Source: Capsicum annuum (taxonomy: Eukaryota > Streptophyta > Magnoliopsida > Solanales > Solanaceae). From it: a stretch of 64,000 nucleotides of DNA. Below are positions 12,236-24,860 of the stretch, in pieces. The translations under genes and the position numbers were made by a program. The stretch spans positions 84,098,673-84,162,672 of the forward strand of contig NC_061118.1 in the NCBI RefSeq assembly GCF_002878395.1. Reading direction: 5' to 3'. The notes below the pieces were generated by a model. The model did no database searches and was not told the origin of the DNA. It saw only the letters and a program-made list of their open reading frames with translations. Each line of letters opens with the position of its first letter. Positions within the stretch are counted from its first letter, which is position 1.

Positions 12236-14690
12236 TGTGAAACACCCTAGTTTTGATCCCTTAGAAAATTTATTAAGTTTGAGCTTCTGGAATCATATGA
12301 CTTGAGGGTCTTATCGTATGATGTAGGTACAACTTAAGGTCCTCACTCATATGATAATCAGTGTGGTTTGGTTAGCTTTTGTCCAAGATATGAATGGAGA
12401 TCATACTAGTCGTATGTTAGGGTATGAGAAGTATGATGCTAAACCTTATGATGTCCTATGTCTAGCCTAGATGATTTTATTCTTCCTAGGGTACGGTTCT
12501 GGGTACCACTCGTATGATTGGATAAGAGTTGGTCCTTGTGATCGTATATTTGAAAGTTTTAGGGTCCAAGATATTGCCAAGGATATGAGTAGTGTGTACT
12601 ACTCGTATGTTGTGGGTACGGTTTGGGTGTATGGTCATACCCTCCTATGCACCATTTTTTCTCTTTTAAGCTGAGGGTATTACAAATATTTTTTACCCTA
12701 AAACCCTTAAGTCCCGCATCTTAAAACATATTGTGGCCTCTTATAACACACTTTGAAAGATTAAACCACCCCCCCCCCCCCCCCAAAAAACTCTCTCTAA
12801 ACACTCTCTTAAAGATTAGGCTAGGGTTTCTATAAGGTGTTATCTAGAGGATCAAGAGTCAAGTTCTTTCCATCAATCTTCATGAATAAGTCATGTGACT
12901 CTTTCTTTATTGTTAGTTCTCAAATATCATGTGTTTACATTGATTATGGTTTATTAATGGTAGTTTTGAAAACCTATGTTGAGGGACATGTTGCATATTG
13001 TTGAGTATTATTTACTCCTGGTTTGAATTGTGTTTATACATGTTTTTGATATTGGTTTGCACATGTGGGTGCTTGGTAATTGTGGTTTAACAATTGGGTA
13101 ATGGTTCATCCTAAACTAAATGGTTTTTACTTTGGTCTTGGTCTTGTTAATGGTATGCCCTCAAAGTGTTTGTAAAAATGTCTAAGAGAACAAACTAGTC
13201 ACATGTTTAATGGTGTTTTTTAACTAAGGCATTGGCCTAATGAATATGAATTGTTGGTAAATGGATTTGTGAAAGGCTTTTTGGTCATGGTAACCTTGGT
13301 GGTTCAATTGGCTAAAAAGGGTTTGAGTCCCTAAACATTAAATTGATTTATGTCCCTACTAGATAATAAGTTTGAGTCCTTAAATGTTGAATTGAATTGA
13401 TGGATTTGTATAGACAATGTGTTCGAGTCCTAAAGTTGAATAATAAAGGTTATGGCATGTTGTACGCTTACAAGTGGTGAAGGTAAGACAATACCAACGA
13501 AGTGACTTTGTTAAGTAATTGGCTTAATGGTTGTGTTGTGAAATGATGGTTTTAAATTGGGCTTTAAAGCGGGATGTGTAGCTGAGCCATGAAAGTGTAG
13601 TCCAAAGGACTAACATTAGAAACCGCGCTAGTCCATGGTTACGATTATGTTGTTTGGATACTCGCGATGACGTTCATACATTTAGACGCATTTATGCTTA
13701 TTTAGTTGTGCGATTCAGTTGGAACCTTGGTTTTACTATTGTTTTCTAAAAAAAAAATTATTCTCACTTTTTTACTTCTAAAATTAATTCTTTTAAATTG
13801 AAAATTATACTATCCTTATTATTGGATTATGATATTTAAACTAAGCAAAATACCCTGAAAACATAGACTGAAGTTGATTCAAGTCCGTTATTGATCCACT
13901 CCTTTTTACCACTACTTATGCACTTTGGTGCGAGAGATTCATACCCTTTCTATATTATTATACCATTTTAATCCCAGATTTGATCTCGGACAACAGACTT
14001 ATAGATTTATACAGATTTAGTCTCAGTTCAATTTTGAACATTTCTTTATATTCTTATTTTTCTCTAATACTAAATGGAGTAGATTTGTTATGATGGTTAT
14101 TTTGGAAGTCTTGGTTTAGGAGCATGCTGTGTATAGAGACATTCTGAGTCTCTTATGGGCCCCTTTCATTCAATGAGCCATAGTATTGGAGAAAGATAGT
14201 CGCCATAGATTCTGCCTTTGTGAGCTACTAAGTTAGAAAGGTGTATGCACTTGGTACATTATGGCACTTGATTTGTTGATGGTACTGCTTTATCCTTGCA
14301 TTCATTAATATGCATTGCCTGTCACAAATATTATTGTTTGGCACTTGTATTTATTAGTCTTATGGGGAGCTGTATAGATACAAGTTATGATTATTGTCTG
14401 TTGATTGCTTGTTTGTGCCTCTGGGCTTATGAGGTCCTGGTTGGGCTATTGATTGTCTGAGCTATCTGGTTACGTTATTGTTGGTTGTTATTGAATGGTT
14501 TACGGTAGATTGGTTATGGATTGGTGCCCGAGGTTATCGGTGCATTTGTGATCCCTTGTCACCTTGTTATGTTAAGTTTATTATTGTTAGAGTATATTCT
14601 GATTATTCCCATTTCGGCTAGAGACCCTCATTATTCTATTGTTAGATCCCTTACTATGTATGACCCCGGTGAAGTTAGGTAGCTCCCTCA
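12236..14690. other. No gene; LTR-like plus-strand sequence of uncertain family
   Basis: It begins tgtgaaacaccctagt, resembling the TGTAACACCC start of plant gypsy LTRs, and contains several tcgtatga/gtacg motifs (12300-12640) seen in such LTRs. There is a 16-base run of C at 12769-12784. The rest (12900-14690) gives no recognisable protein. Described as probable LTR material without a proven partner. Confidence 0.35.
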
Positions 14691-15178
14691 GAGTAGTACC
14701 TTCATATATGGTTATCAGTATAGCGCATATATACATCCCCAAAAATCTGATGAAATTAGTATAAAACTTCTAATACAACAGGAGTACAAAGTGGAATAAA
14801 GAGTAAATAGATTCAAAGTTGTCTCTAAAATATAAAAATAGAGATCTGTCTAACAATAAGGGGGAGATTAGGAACAACTCCAAACGTTAGGATCTCACTC
14901 CAAATCTCCAATCCATGGTTATTCTGCATGACACGCACATTAATGGTAAGAATTTTTACCTTGATTAGGCTGCAAAAGTCTAGTATAAGTACTAAACATG
15001 AGGTACTCAGTAGGCATCAACTAATTGAGATCTAAAGAACAAAAAACTATTTAGGCAACGAAATCTAATAATGCTAATGAAAAAGGGTAAACTATCAAAT
15101 ACTACCAGTAATTAGGGACGAAATGCGTTTCCATAAGTAGCTAGTCTATAAATGATGGTATAGTGAAGAAAGAGATAT

Positions 15179-15225
<47 letters not shown>

Positions 15226-15487
15226 GTATATATGTATATATACGTATATATGTGTTTGTATATATATTCTTCTTTGCCAAATTCTTCACTATACCTTTGC
15301 CAAATTCTTCTGGAGCATGACAGGTGGAAAAAAAGGAAATCATTGGGTGGCCTGAGAAGATTTATGTTTTCTACAGGATAAAGGTGGCTCTAAATTTAGA
15401 TCCCTACATGATGTATCTAAGGCTCTATTTTCCAAACTATGGTGAAATTTTAGGATTTCAACTTTATATCTATAAAGTTCCTTCATG
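14691..15487 (-). repeat. Minus-strand LTR fragment, copy 1 of two adjacent related fragments
   Basis: Segment 14740-15060 is similar, in the same orientation, to 15645-15960. Shared phrases include gtat-aaa-ttctaata, ggagctcact/ggatctcact, acgcacat-aa-ggtaa, gatcaggctgca-aagt and ggtactcagtaggca. These are characteristic of the 3' half of Solanaceae chromovirus LTRs read backwards. A (TA)n microsatellite with (TATATG)n derivatives lies at 15181-15260 and creates meaningless open frames on both strands. Confidence 0.5.
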
Positions 15488-16792
15488 GGGAACAAGTTTT
15501 CACAACCCAATTTCTTAGGTCATGATGGCGCCTACTATAACCCACCTGTAGGCAAGCCAAACCATAGTTCAGAACGACTAGTAACGGACTGCCAAATAGA
15601 TTAAGCAAGGAATGCAAAATAAATATAACAAAAGTTAAAATAAATGAATAAATCCCAAAACCTAATGGTATCAGTACAAAAGATTCTAATATAATAAGAG
15701 TATAAAAATGAAATATCAAAGAATTACACTGATACAACTTATCTCTGAATACAATATAGAGACTAGTTTAATGCATAAGAGAGATATAAGTAATACTCTA
15801 AATGTCAGGAGCTCACTCTAGGTCTGCTCCGCACAACGCACACATCAACGGCAATAACCTGTATTATGATCAGGCTGCAGAAGTATAGTATGAGTACCAA
15901 ATGAATGGTACTCAGTAGGCAACTGTCAACTAAGCACCAAAGATAAAGCAGATATATACAATATATACACAGAATGGAAACTATACTCAAGAGTCCAGAA
16001 ATTATTCAGCAAGCCAATGAGATACTAAGGAACTACTATCCTATTCATGTCCAAGAGTCTAACATAATGAGGCTAAGAAAGTATCAAGGATGAATTGTCC
16101 TATTCCATCTATACTCGTGAATCTCAATACTATACCGTATATCCCAGGTCAATATATGAATAAAGGGCAAAAGAAGGATATAATAATATACAAGGCCAAG
16201 GAATGAATATACAATATGAGCAATATGAGCGAATGAAGGAGGGGACATACGGTAGCACCATAGCTACATATAGCTACACATATATATACATATAGTGTCA
16301 ACTCAAGTCATAACCTAAATCATCATGTCTTCATGTTAAGACCTCATTATAATCCTATCAGTATTTAATGTTATCATACGCCGGGTTTCTAATCCACATG
16401 GCTAGACATGAAATAATCATGCATAATAATACAATCGTAAGGTAGAAGAGGCCAAAAACATACCTCAAGTCTCGATACTGAATCAATGACCAATCTGTCA
16501 TAAACTAGCCATAATAGCGATCATAACAATGATAATAACAACACCAATAACAGCGTGAGTAACCGACTATTTCGGACAACCAAATATCTAACCGAGCCTA
16601 TGCATACTGCCACCGCCCCAGGCTCGAAAGGCTCAATCAGCATACAACAACACAAGTCATAGTCATCACCCATATTTATGCAACAGTCCCGTACCGGCTG
16701 ATAAACATAGGAGCATATTGGTGATAGATGATGCGCATGCAAGTATGAATGCAATAGAATCCACAATATCATAATATCATCATCATAATCAT

Positions 16793-16988
16793 CCTCCAGT
16801 CGTGTCGGATATCAATACATCATCACAATATCCTCCGACCTTATTGGGTATCAATATATCATCACAATGTCCTCCAGCCTTGTCGAGTATCAATACATCA
16901 TCACAGTATCCCCCAACCTTGTCGGGTATCCATCTCATCATCACAATATCCTACGGCCTTGTCGGGTATCAATAAGCACATCATCAGA
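16793..16988. repeat. Tandem repeat, five units of about 39-40 bp
   Basis: Each unit reads like cctcc-gccttgtcgggtatcaata-atcatcacaatat with a few changes. Five units follow one another without spacers. Position and orientation place them inside the minus-strand LTR region, so they are LTR-internal minisatellites rather than an independent array. Confidence 0.85.
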
Positions 16989-17869
16989 ATCATCAATGTA
17001 TATATATATATATATATATATAATAGGTGCACGGGCTTAAGTTGGGGTGAAAAGGGTGTAAATTTATAAGTTAATTGCCCGAAGTGAACTTCGGGACTAA
17101 ATCATTATAAAAGTGTAGAAAGGGATCAGAATTTCTCATGATCGGAGTAATTAATAGTGTCAAATCATGGATCGAAATTTGTATCGGTCAATTTTTAAGA
17201 ACATCATTATTAACCTCTTATATATATATAAATTATCCATTTATTCAGACAGTTATTATTGGAAAGAGATCTGTTTTTAAGATGAATAATGGGTCTTTAA
17301 CTCTTATTTAGGAAAAAAAGTCATAGGATCGTATTTTAACTAGAATTACATCATTTACAGATATAATGACCATGAATGTACCGGATCTATACATGCCATC
17401 ACCAGTATCCATATCAATGAAGTCGTAAATGACATACCGCATCTTCCTCCATCCATACCCCCCCTCTCTCTCACACACACACATATATATATTCATGAAC
17501 TACAATTGTATCCTTTACCAGGATAAATACTTCCCGGATATCCAACTCATATCTTAACACTGTCTTTTTCCCAATAATGTATTCGGATAATCAAAACATT
17601 AATATCACGGCCTTAGGCCCACATACATATCTGAAACTCATAGCAGTAATCATATTCATAAGCCATCTCATATTCATAAGTCATAGCCTAAATACGAGGC
17701 ATAAACTATCTATGGGCCACAAAGCATATTTGTAAACTTCTCGCATCTGGGAGGAATATTATAAGGCATCTCACATCTAGGTGATATAACATATCACTAG
17801 GCCATAAATCATAACGATAAGGCACATTGCATCTATAAGGCATCTCACATATATGGATCACATATCATG

Positions 17870-18075
17870 ACTATGAGGAATATCATCTTAATACGACAAT
17901 TGTCATATCTAAGAGGAAATCACATCTCTAAAGGTCATTTATCATATCTATGAGGAAATACATCTCTAAAGGCCTAATACCGCATTTAAGAAGAAATAAC
18001 GTCTCTAGAGGTCCAATATCATGTCTTAGAGGAAATATCATCTTTATAGGCCAATTATCATATCTAAGAGGAAGG
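17870..18075. repeat. Degenerate tandem repeat, ~45-bp units
   Basis: About four to five diverged units of the form aatatcatatctaagaggaaat followed by atctctaaaggcc occur in a row. The flanking 17740-17870 contains shorter related phrases (ataaggcatctcacat). They probably arose by slippage within the surrounding LTR. Confidence 0.7.
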
Positions 18076-19432
18076 AATACCACAGCCATAAGCCATTAAT
18101 CATCATCCGGGAGAAAATAAATCACAAATTTTCAAAGCCACGAAGTAAGCTTATTCTAAGGGCTTAATAGTCTCAACTATGTCTATCATCAGCAACTAAG
18201 TCCACAAGGGCTAACACAAATCTTGGTCAAAGTGGGTCGGATGATACCACTTTTACTCTTCAATTTCTATAATTAGGCAACTTATACCCCAAATTAGGCT
18301 AAGGTATCTATTTATACTTCTAGATGTCAAGCAAGTCATAACCAATCCTACGATAAGAACTTCATCGAGAAAAATAGTCATTTAAGCCAACTTTAGCCAA
18401 ATTACGATTTCAAGATCACTACACAAGTCAGACTAAGGTTAATCACACTAACCATGATTCCAACACTTGAACCACATCCCAAACCTAGCATCATAACATT
18501 TCCATACAACAAACTAGTTCAATCTAGGGAGAAGGCAATAGGATTCAAAAAGGTAATAAGCATTTCACCTTACTGGTCCAAAACCCTCATCTAATCCCCA
18601 AACCTCAATAACCAAAACTAAGCCATTCTATTTATAATCAATCCTAACATTCACATGCATATGGAATATATAACACACATCCTCTTCAAAGTAGAGTAGG
18701 TAGAAGCCTACCTCAAAGCCAAACTGCAAAATCATACATCATACACCAACGTTCATCTCCACTTCACAATGCCAACATGCCATCACACTATCAAAATCAT
18801 AATCTACTCATCAATACAAGAATAATAATGTCCATATTGCACTATTGTGCTTCAGGTCCAAAAACAACACCAAAAACCTCTAAGTGGATCCCACTTATGA
18901 AAAATGCATTTTCAAGGTCTACCTAATGCTCATATATAATCAAAGAATCATAACCCACACGAAATGGGTGAAAACAAAGCTAATTTGGGGCTAAAATCAA
19001 GCCCTAAAAAATTTGGGGTTTGGGGTCAAAACTAAGAAATTCATCAATAAAGTGATGAAATAACCTTAATTTGGATGATAATCACGATAATATATGTTAA
19101 TCCAGCTCCCAAGGCACCCACAAGACTCAATTTTGAGTTATCACACCCTCTTAGGGTTTCTAGGTCCCAAAAATGAGTCAAAATGACCAAAACACAGACT
19201 AAGGTGCCCTTTTATACCCATACCAGTACAGAGAAGTCGCAATCTCCATCTAGGGGTCACTTTCGCGATTTTGCAATCACAATAGGCCTCATCGCGATCG
19301 CCATACACTAGCACCAACACCTCGAACTCATTCGAACTCCGATTTTCTCAAACAAACTATGTAACACTACTAAATTCAACATTTCAGACACATTGGTGAA
19401 GTTGAATTTTCCACCCAAGGTCGTGTAGAACA

Positions 19433-19819
19433 ATTGTGGAACCCATACCCATACTTTATGATTTTTCAACTTTTTGACCAATTGGTCGAAATGAGCTCGG
19501 GTGCATTGGGACCCAAAACAAGGATTTACCTAGCCTAAAATCGATATTCAAGATCCGTTGTCGCAGTCAAAATTGGCATCCAAGATTTTCTTACTAAAGT
19601 TTTTGCCTGGTAGCCGTTTAAAACCAATAAAGACTTCTAAATAGGAAATTGATTCAAAAAATTAAATAAACTGTCCGAGAATCGAACGGCCAATCCCAAT
19701 AAGTCATAAATGACTTGAAGCAGCTATGGAGAAGCCCTAACAGTGAAGATAAGTGAAAATATAAAAAATAACTAGAAGGGACTGCACAAGTATTGCAAGA
19801 AATCGCACCCTATGATAAC
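19433..19819. other. No gene; spacer between LTR material and LINE
   Basis: No coding similarity is visible. The phrase aagtcataaatgacttgaagcagctatgg suggests it still belongs to an LTR, but no boundary could be set. Confidence 0.35.
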
Positions 19820-21955
19820 TAAGGAGATGGTGCATCTCATGTATGGAGGAAATGATGAGTGTAAAAGAAGAGGTTGAGCATGATATTTGGTGGCAACTAA
19901 AGTTTGGAAATTCTATTTTCTTTTTTGACAATTGGACCAAACAAGGTGCTTTGTATTTTCTTGAGGAGAATATTATAGAAGAAGGGGAGATAGAGATGAC
20001 TTGGTTCATAAAAAATAGAGAGTGGGATAAACAGATATTACTAGAAAGTATTTTTAAGGAGATGAAAAAGCATATCATTAAGAATATAAGTCTTAATTTG
20101 GTGGGGATGTCAATGATAATCCTCGGTGGATGGTTGATACTAGTGGACTTTTCTCAATCAAATCGGCATATAGAATCATGAGAAGTAAGAGGGACGAGCA
20201 GGACCCGTTAATAAATATCTAGATCTAAGAATTGCCTCTTAAGATTAACTTCTTTCATTAACGGATAGGGAAAAGAAGAATTGATACTGAAGTCAATATT
20301 AGAAGGATGAGGATCAATTTAGCATCCATATGTTATTAGTGTGAAAACTAAGAGCAGAAAACAATGCCTCGCCTTTTTCTAACAGCTCCCGTAGCCCAAA
20401 AGCTATAAAAATATTTTGCTTCATGTGCAGGAATTGGATTTGTTGATGCTTCTTTACAACAGTTGATTACAAGGTGATGGAACGCCTCAGCTCTATCAAA
20501 GCTGAAATTTATATTCAAGCCTGTTCCACCAATCTTGGTGTGGAGTTGTGGAAAAAAAGAAACTCAAGAAGGCATAATAAAGAGTATAGTTATCATAAGC
20601 TTCTCCATCATAGTCAGATAACTATATACCAACTTGTCAAGATCAAATTTCCATGGATAGAAGTGCCAAAGCTTTGGTAAGAAGGTGAGAGTTTTTCAAA
20701 GCTATAAGCCTAAAATTCTTTAAAAAAGACATTCTTCAACACTGGATAGGTTAAGTGCAATACTGATGGTGCTAGTAGAGGAAATCTTGGAAATGGATCC
20801 TATCGTTTTTGCATTAGAGACAACCATGAAAATTTGACCTATGTAAAGACAAACACCCTAGGAATCATCACTAAAATGGAAGTAGAGACCACTGTCATGG
20901 GCATTAAGACAGTTCAAACTTCTTAACCTTCATCATATTATTTTGAAAACTGATTCACTAGTCTAAGAAATACGATAATGAGGGAATGAAAGATACCCTG
21001 GCAAATTACAGATATGTTTGAGGAAGTGCAATAATTAAGAATGGATATGCAAGTAATCATCAATCATATCTTTATAGAAGCAAATCGGTTACCTGGCAGT
21101 TTGGCAAACACAACATTAGAGTATGGAAATTTCTTACAAGGATATACTTTCCAGCAACTACCAGTTGAAGGCAACAAAATCTTAAACATAGATAAAGCAC
21201 AAATGTCAACATTGAGGATCAGATCCAGAAAAATAAAATAATCCAGAATGCACAGAACTAAGGACCACACATCAAGGTCTCACAATCATGATATGTATAG
21301 AATAAGTTTTTTCCATCACAAAGGCTTCACAACTGTGAGTAATACTAAGCTACCTAGATTAAGCTTATGTCATCTTATGAAAAGAGTCGAAACAAAAATT
21401 GAGGCTTTCAGAGTCAAATGGGAAGGATCTACACTATCACTGAAAAGGAGCACCAAAAGAAGAAAATCTGGGGCATCGCAATTATCCCATCTACTACTTT
21501 AGCTGCAAATAAGATCGTGGAGTAAGATTAGGAAGCAGAAAGAGGAGAAAAATAAGCCCAGTCACTTATAAGAAATTCCATCCTCAAATAACGACACTAA
21601 GAACCTCTATCTAATCCACCATGGGTTCTACTTTCTCCACCGGAAAACATATATATATATAATCATTTGAGGAAGGTAAGGAGCACAATTCTCAAATGGA
21701 GAAATCAAAGAGAAAATGAACACAAACCTTTGCGAACTAAAAATATCAGTTTCACCTCAGAAAAAATTAATGACCCAGAGAACAGGCGGACGGATCCACA
21801 AATTGAAGATAGCTCTTAGCAACGACATTTGGAAAAGAAGAGGAAGAGAGCTCAAATTAGGAAATCCTGTCGTTTCCTTAGATTTTTATTTGGATTTGGT
21901 ATTGATTATGAACCAGGTCATTGTATTTTTTATCTATAAATAACATAAATACCAA
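19820..21955 (+). mobile_element. 3' half of an L1-type LINE (post-RT region, RNase H, 3' UTR)
   Basis: The first frame (19843-20120) reads DIWWQLKFGNSIFFFDNWT..., matching the region downstream of reverse transcriptase in plant L1 ORF2 (W.....GN..F..DNW). It continues in shifted frames with WMVDTSGLFSIKSAY (20130-20180). At 20750-20890 an RNase H domain follows (CNTDGASRGNLGNGSY, then MEVETT; catalytic Asp and Glu present), with a later TDS motif at ~20950. The end reads FIEANRLPGSLANTT (21070-21110), normal for the RNase H C-terminus. 21270-21955 is probably 3' UTR. The endonuclease and RT core are missing (5' truncation). Several stops and frameshifts make it dead. Confidence 0.8.
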
Positions 21956-22706
21956 CCCTAACGGCACTCTCTTCCATTTTTTTTAATTACTTTACTTTCT
22001 TCCTATTAATATATAACATAGCCATATACATAACATTTTGTGTATATATTAAAATTTTTGTAATATATTTAGGAAGTTGAAATTTTTTTGTAATATTAGA
22101 AACATAAATTATATATTTGTGTAATTTTTAGTTTTTTTCTTTCTATGTTTGCTTTGGGCTCATTTGGGCCATTTCTATACAGATTTTTTTCTTTTAAAAA
22201 AGTAAAAATTACCTATAAAGACATGTTTACTAATATTTATCAAAAATTTCAATTATTTTCTAAATTATAGAAAATCACAACTTTTAGCTTTTGATGATAC
22301 ATATAACTTATGTTAGATACATCCTACAGATACATGTAATAATTAAACTAATTAGCATATTTTAAGGGATGTAACGGCTATACTAGCATTAATATACTAA
22401 TTAACCTAACTAATTATGATAAAAACTCAATATTATGGCAACTCACGTATATTTTTAATCCCATACTTATATTTTTGATCTCTTACCATTTTAATATCTT
22501 TTGTAATAAATGTCCATTCTATTTATATTCCATCTTCATCAACTCACGTATTTGTATTCTTTAAATCTAGATTTTCCCTTTTATGTAATATTTTTATGTT
22601 TCAAGAACAACTTATACTAAATGCATAATGGGAAAACATAATTGATTTAATTTTGATTTTTTTGAATAGCAAATATTATGAATCAATTATTTTTAGCAAA
22701 ACAATA
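21956..22706. other. AT-rich spacer, nothing recognised
   Basis: No open frame of note, no repeat partner, no transposon terminus identified. Confidence 0.5.
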
Positions 22707-23039
22707 CTCCTTCTATTTCATAATTAGTGAATTGTTGAAACATTTTTCAATGTTTAAAGTAATTTAATTATTCAATCTTTAAGAGTAGTATTGGAATTTT
22801 CTTTCATTTTACTCTACATTTGGATGAGTTCAATAAACTTAATTGCTCCTATTTATTCATTATTTTGAATTATTTTCTTGAAAATAGTTATCATGATCAA
22901 TATTTTGAATTTTCAAAAATAGTTTGACAATAATTAAAGAGGATAAAAATGAAAAGTAATATTGAATTTGTCTCAATTTTATTTGTAAAAAATAGGTGTG
23001 CATCACCTCAATAATTTTCTTATGATAGAATAAAGGGAG
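22707..23039. mobile_element. Stowaway-type MITE
   Basis: The 333-bp segment begins CTCCTTCTATTTCATAA and ends with the imperfect inverse TTATGATAGAATAAAGGGAG. Both ends are flanked by TA (22705-22706 and 23040-23041). CTCCNTC..TTTC termini and a TA target duplication define the Stowaway (Tc1/mariner-derived) family in plants. It has no coding capacity, as usual. Confidence 0.75.
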
Positions 23040-23867
23040 TAACAATTAAAGAAGACCGAAGTAGTGTAAGGTAAAAAAAAAGTCTAAACATTTTCTCTCA
23101 ATCCTTTTATGCTAAATATATCAGTTTATTTGGGAAACCTAATTGAATAAATTTTTTTGTGACACTTATTACAGACTAATAGAATCCTAGGTCATTTTAA
23201 GTACCTCTCGACTTAAAAGTAATGTAAATTTCATAAATGATTATATAATTGTAATTTATTAATCAAGTCGCATAAGTATATTTTCTAACAAAAAATTAAT
23301 TGATTTAAAAAAATTTAAGTTGAGATTTAAAAAATAATTGATTTAAAAATTTCAAAAAAAAAAATTGCAAATTTTTATCTTACTAACACAAAAGTTATAA
23401 TTATAAAAAACCCAACATCTCGAAATGAATTTAAAATTTTTAAAAGGCCTAAAACATAGAATAAATTATCATTCATCCAAAATTGAGTTTTTGGACAATT
23501 ATAATTTTTGTATAACTATGAAAGTTTTGTGATAATTTTATTAGGAAAGGATTTATTTTTAATCTTTTTAAGAAATAAAAATTATATGTTTTGGTGGAGT
23601 CATAATTATGTACCAAAACTAATCAATCCAATTTGCCACGAATATTTTGCACTTATTTTCTCCTTAAATACCAGCAATAGAAATTGATCTAACCTTCAAT
23701 TTTTCACAGAGCTCTTCTTTGTTATTTTTTGATTTTTGCCTATAATTTTTTCTATATTTGAACTACAAATATATACCAATTTAATTTCTCAAAATAGAGA
23801 GATGTCAAGCTAATACTAACATACCCCTTCTCACAACACTCGAAGAATTATTTTGATTGTTCAAATA
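23040..23867. other. AT-rich spacer, nothing recognised
   Basis: Poly-A/T stretches and phrases such as aaaaattgcaaatttttatc occur, but no gene and no clear mobile element end. Confidence 0.5.
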
Positions 23868-24860
23868 TTATTGAGAATTTTGGGATTTGCTTTCTGTTTG
23901 TGTGTTGTTTGAAGAATTGTGACTAGCAGACAGGTTCTTCTTTTTGGCTTTGATGCCTGCTACACCTATTGCGGAGGAGTTGGAATTCCTGACAAAAAAA
24001 TATATATCAAAATAATAAAATAACAAGAGATACATACATCTACAATAACACAGAGTAAGAGATACATATAAATATATAAACAGAGAACTAGAGATACGAG
24101 ATAACACAATATGTATCTTTAAACTTAATAGCATGTATATTTTGTATGGTTATTTCACTAAAACAAAAAAAATAGATACATATAAATGCATAAATAGAAA
24201 ACCAGATATACAAGATAATACAATATGTATCTTTAATCTTACAAACATGTATCTTTTGTATGCTTATTCCAATAATACTTTAAAAAAAAAATACAAGATA
24301 CATTTAAACGCCTAAACAGAGAACCATATATACAAAAAAATACAATATGTATCTTTGAGCTTACAAACATGTATCTTTTGGTATGCTTATTTCAATAAAA
24401 TTTAAACAACACGAGATACATATAAATATATAAATAGAGAACTCACTTTTTTGTGATACAAAATAACATAATATGTACCTTTAAACTTATAAACATGTAT
24501 CTTTTGGTATGCTTATTTCAATAAAACTTAATAAACACGAGATAGATATAAAAGCATAAACAAATAATCAGATATACAAGAAATTTAAAATGTATCTTGT
24601 ACATCAAAATATGAATCTCGGCCTAATAATGCCCAAATCTAAACATGTAAATACCTTTGGAAGCTCATCCCTAGAAATAACTTCAACAACTCTTATTTTT
24701 TTAACGGAAACTTTACCTCGGGAATTGTTAGATCATCTCTTCTTAGAAACATGAACTTTTTTCTTATCCTTCTTGGCATGCCTTTCCTGCAATTTCTTCA
24801 TAGTATATGGATCGTTTCTATGCTTGGATCTATTTTCATTGAAACCATCATTTCGTAGTC
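23868..24860 (-). pseudogene. Possible two-exon gene remnant of unknown family, split by a minisatellite
   Basis: On the minus strand, about 24860-24659 encodes a lysine-rich stretch containing HRNDPYTMKKLQERHAKKD and, after one in-frame TGA, VEVISRDELPK. It stops exactly at an AAG/GTATTT splice-donor-like site. At 23991, after the acceptor-like tttttttgtcag, an open frame of about 38 codons runs to a stop at 23868 (NSNSSAIGVAG..., Ser/Asn-rich tail). The sequence between is the repeat array at 24000-24600. Direct splicing would not keep the frame, and there is a stop in the first exon. It is therefore at best a pseudogene, possibly transposon-derived. I do not recognise the protein. Confidence 0.3.
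24000..24600. repeat. Minisatellite, four to five copies of a ~114-126 bp AT-rich unit
   Basis: The phrase caatatgtatcttt recurs at about 24108, 24222, 24344 and 24470, each time followed by ttacaaacatgtatctttt and preceded by gatacatataaat-cataaa-agagaac. Spacing is 114-126 bp. A partial unit closes the array. Confidence 0.85.

Larger units (their letters stand above)
15488..19432 (-). repeat. Long minus-strand Ty3/gypsy LTR-type region, copy 2
   Basis: The left end, ttttcacaacccaatttct...catgatggcgcc, looks like a decayed inverted LTR terminus (normally tgtcacgaccca...catgatggcgcc). A possible inverted LTR start lies at about 19419-19432 (ggtcgtgtagaaca). Inside are two blocks of tandem repeats (16793-16988 and 17870-18075), a (TA)n run at about 16997-17022, and a CT/CA run at 17459-17492. 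The block tcgcgat...atcgcgatcgcc near 19260-19305 is a common feature of Solanaceae LTRs. At ~3.9 kb it would be unusually long, so it may be two overlapping insertions. Confidence 0.45.

Noticed and set aside
12236..12674. Inverted ends tgtgaaacaccct / agggtattaca suggesting a small DNA transposon
   Set aside because: The match is short and imperfect, and no target duplication is visible; LTR starts in this family commonly look like this.
15146..15381. Overlapping frames on both strands rich in Ile/Tyr
   Set aside because: They are translations of the (TA)n/(TATATG)n microsatellite.
16793..16988. Regular repeats that might suggest a CRISPR array
   Set aside because: Units are directly adjacent without unique spacers, diverged, and lie in a plant LTR; this is a minisatellite.
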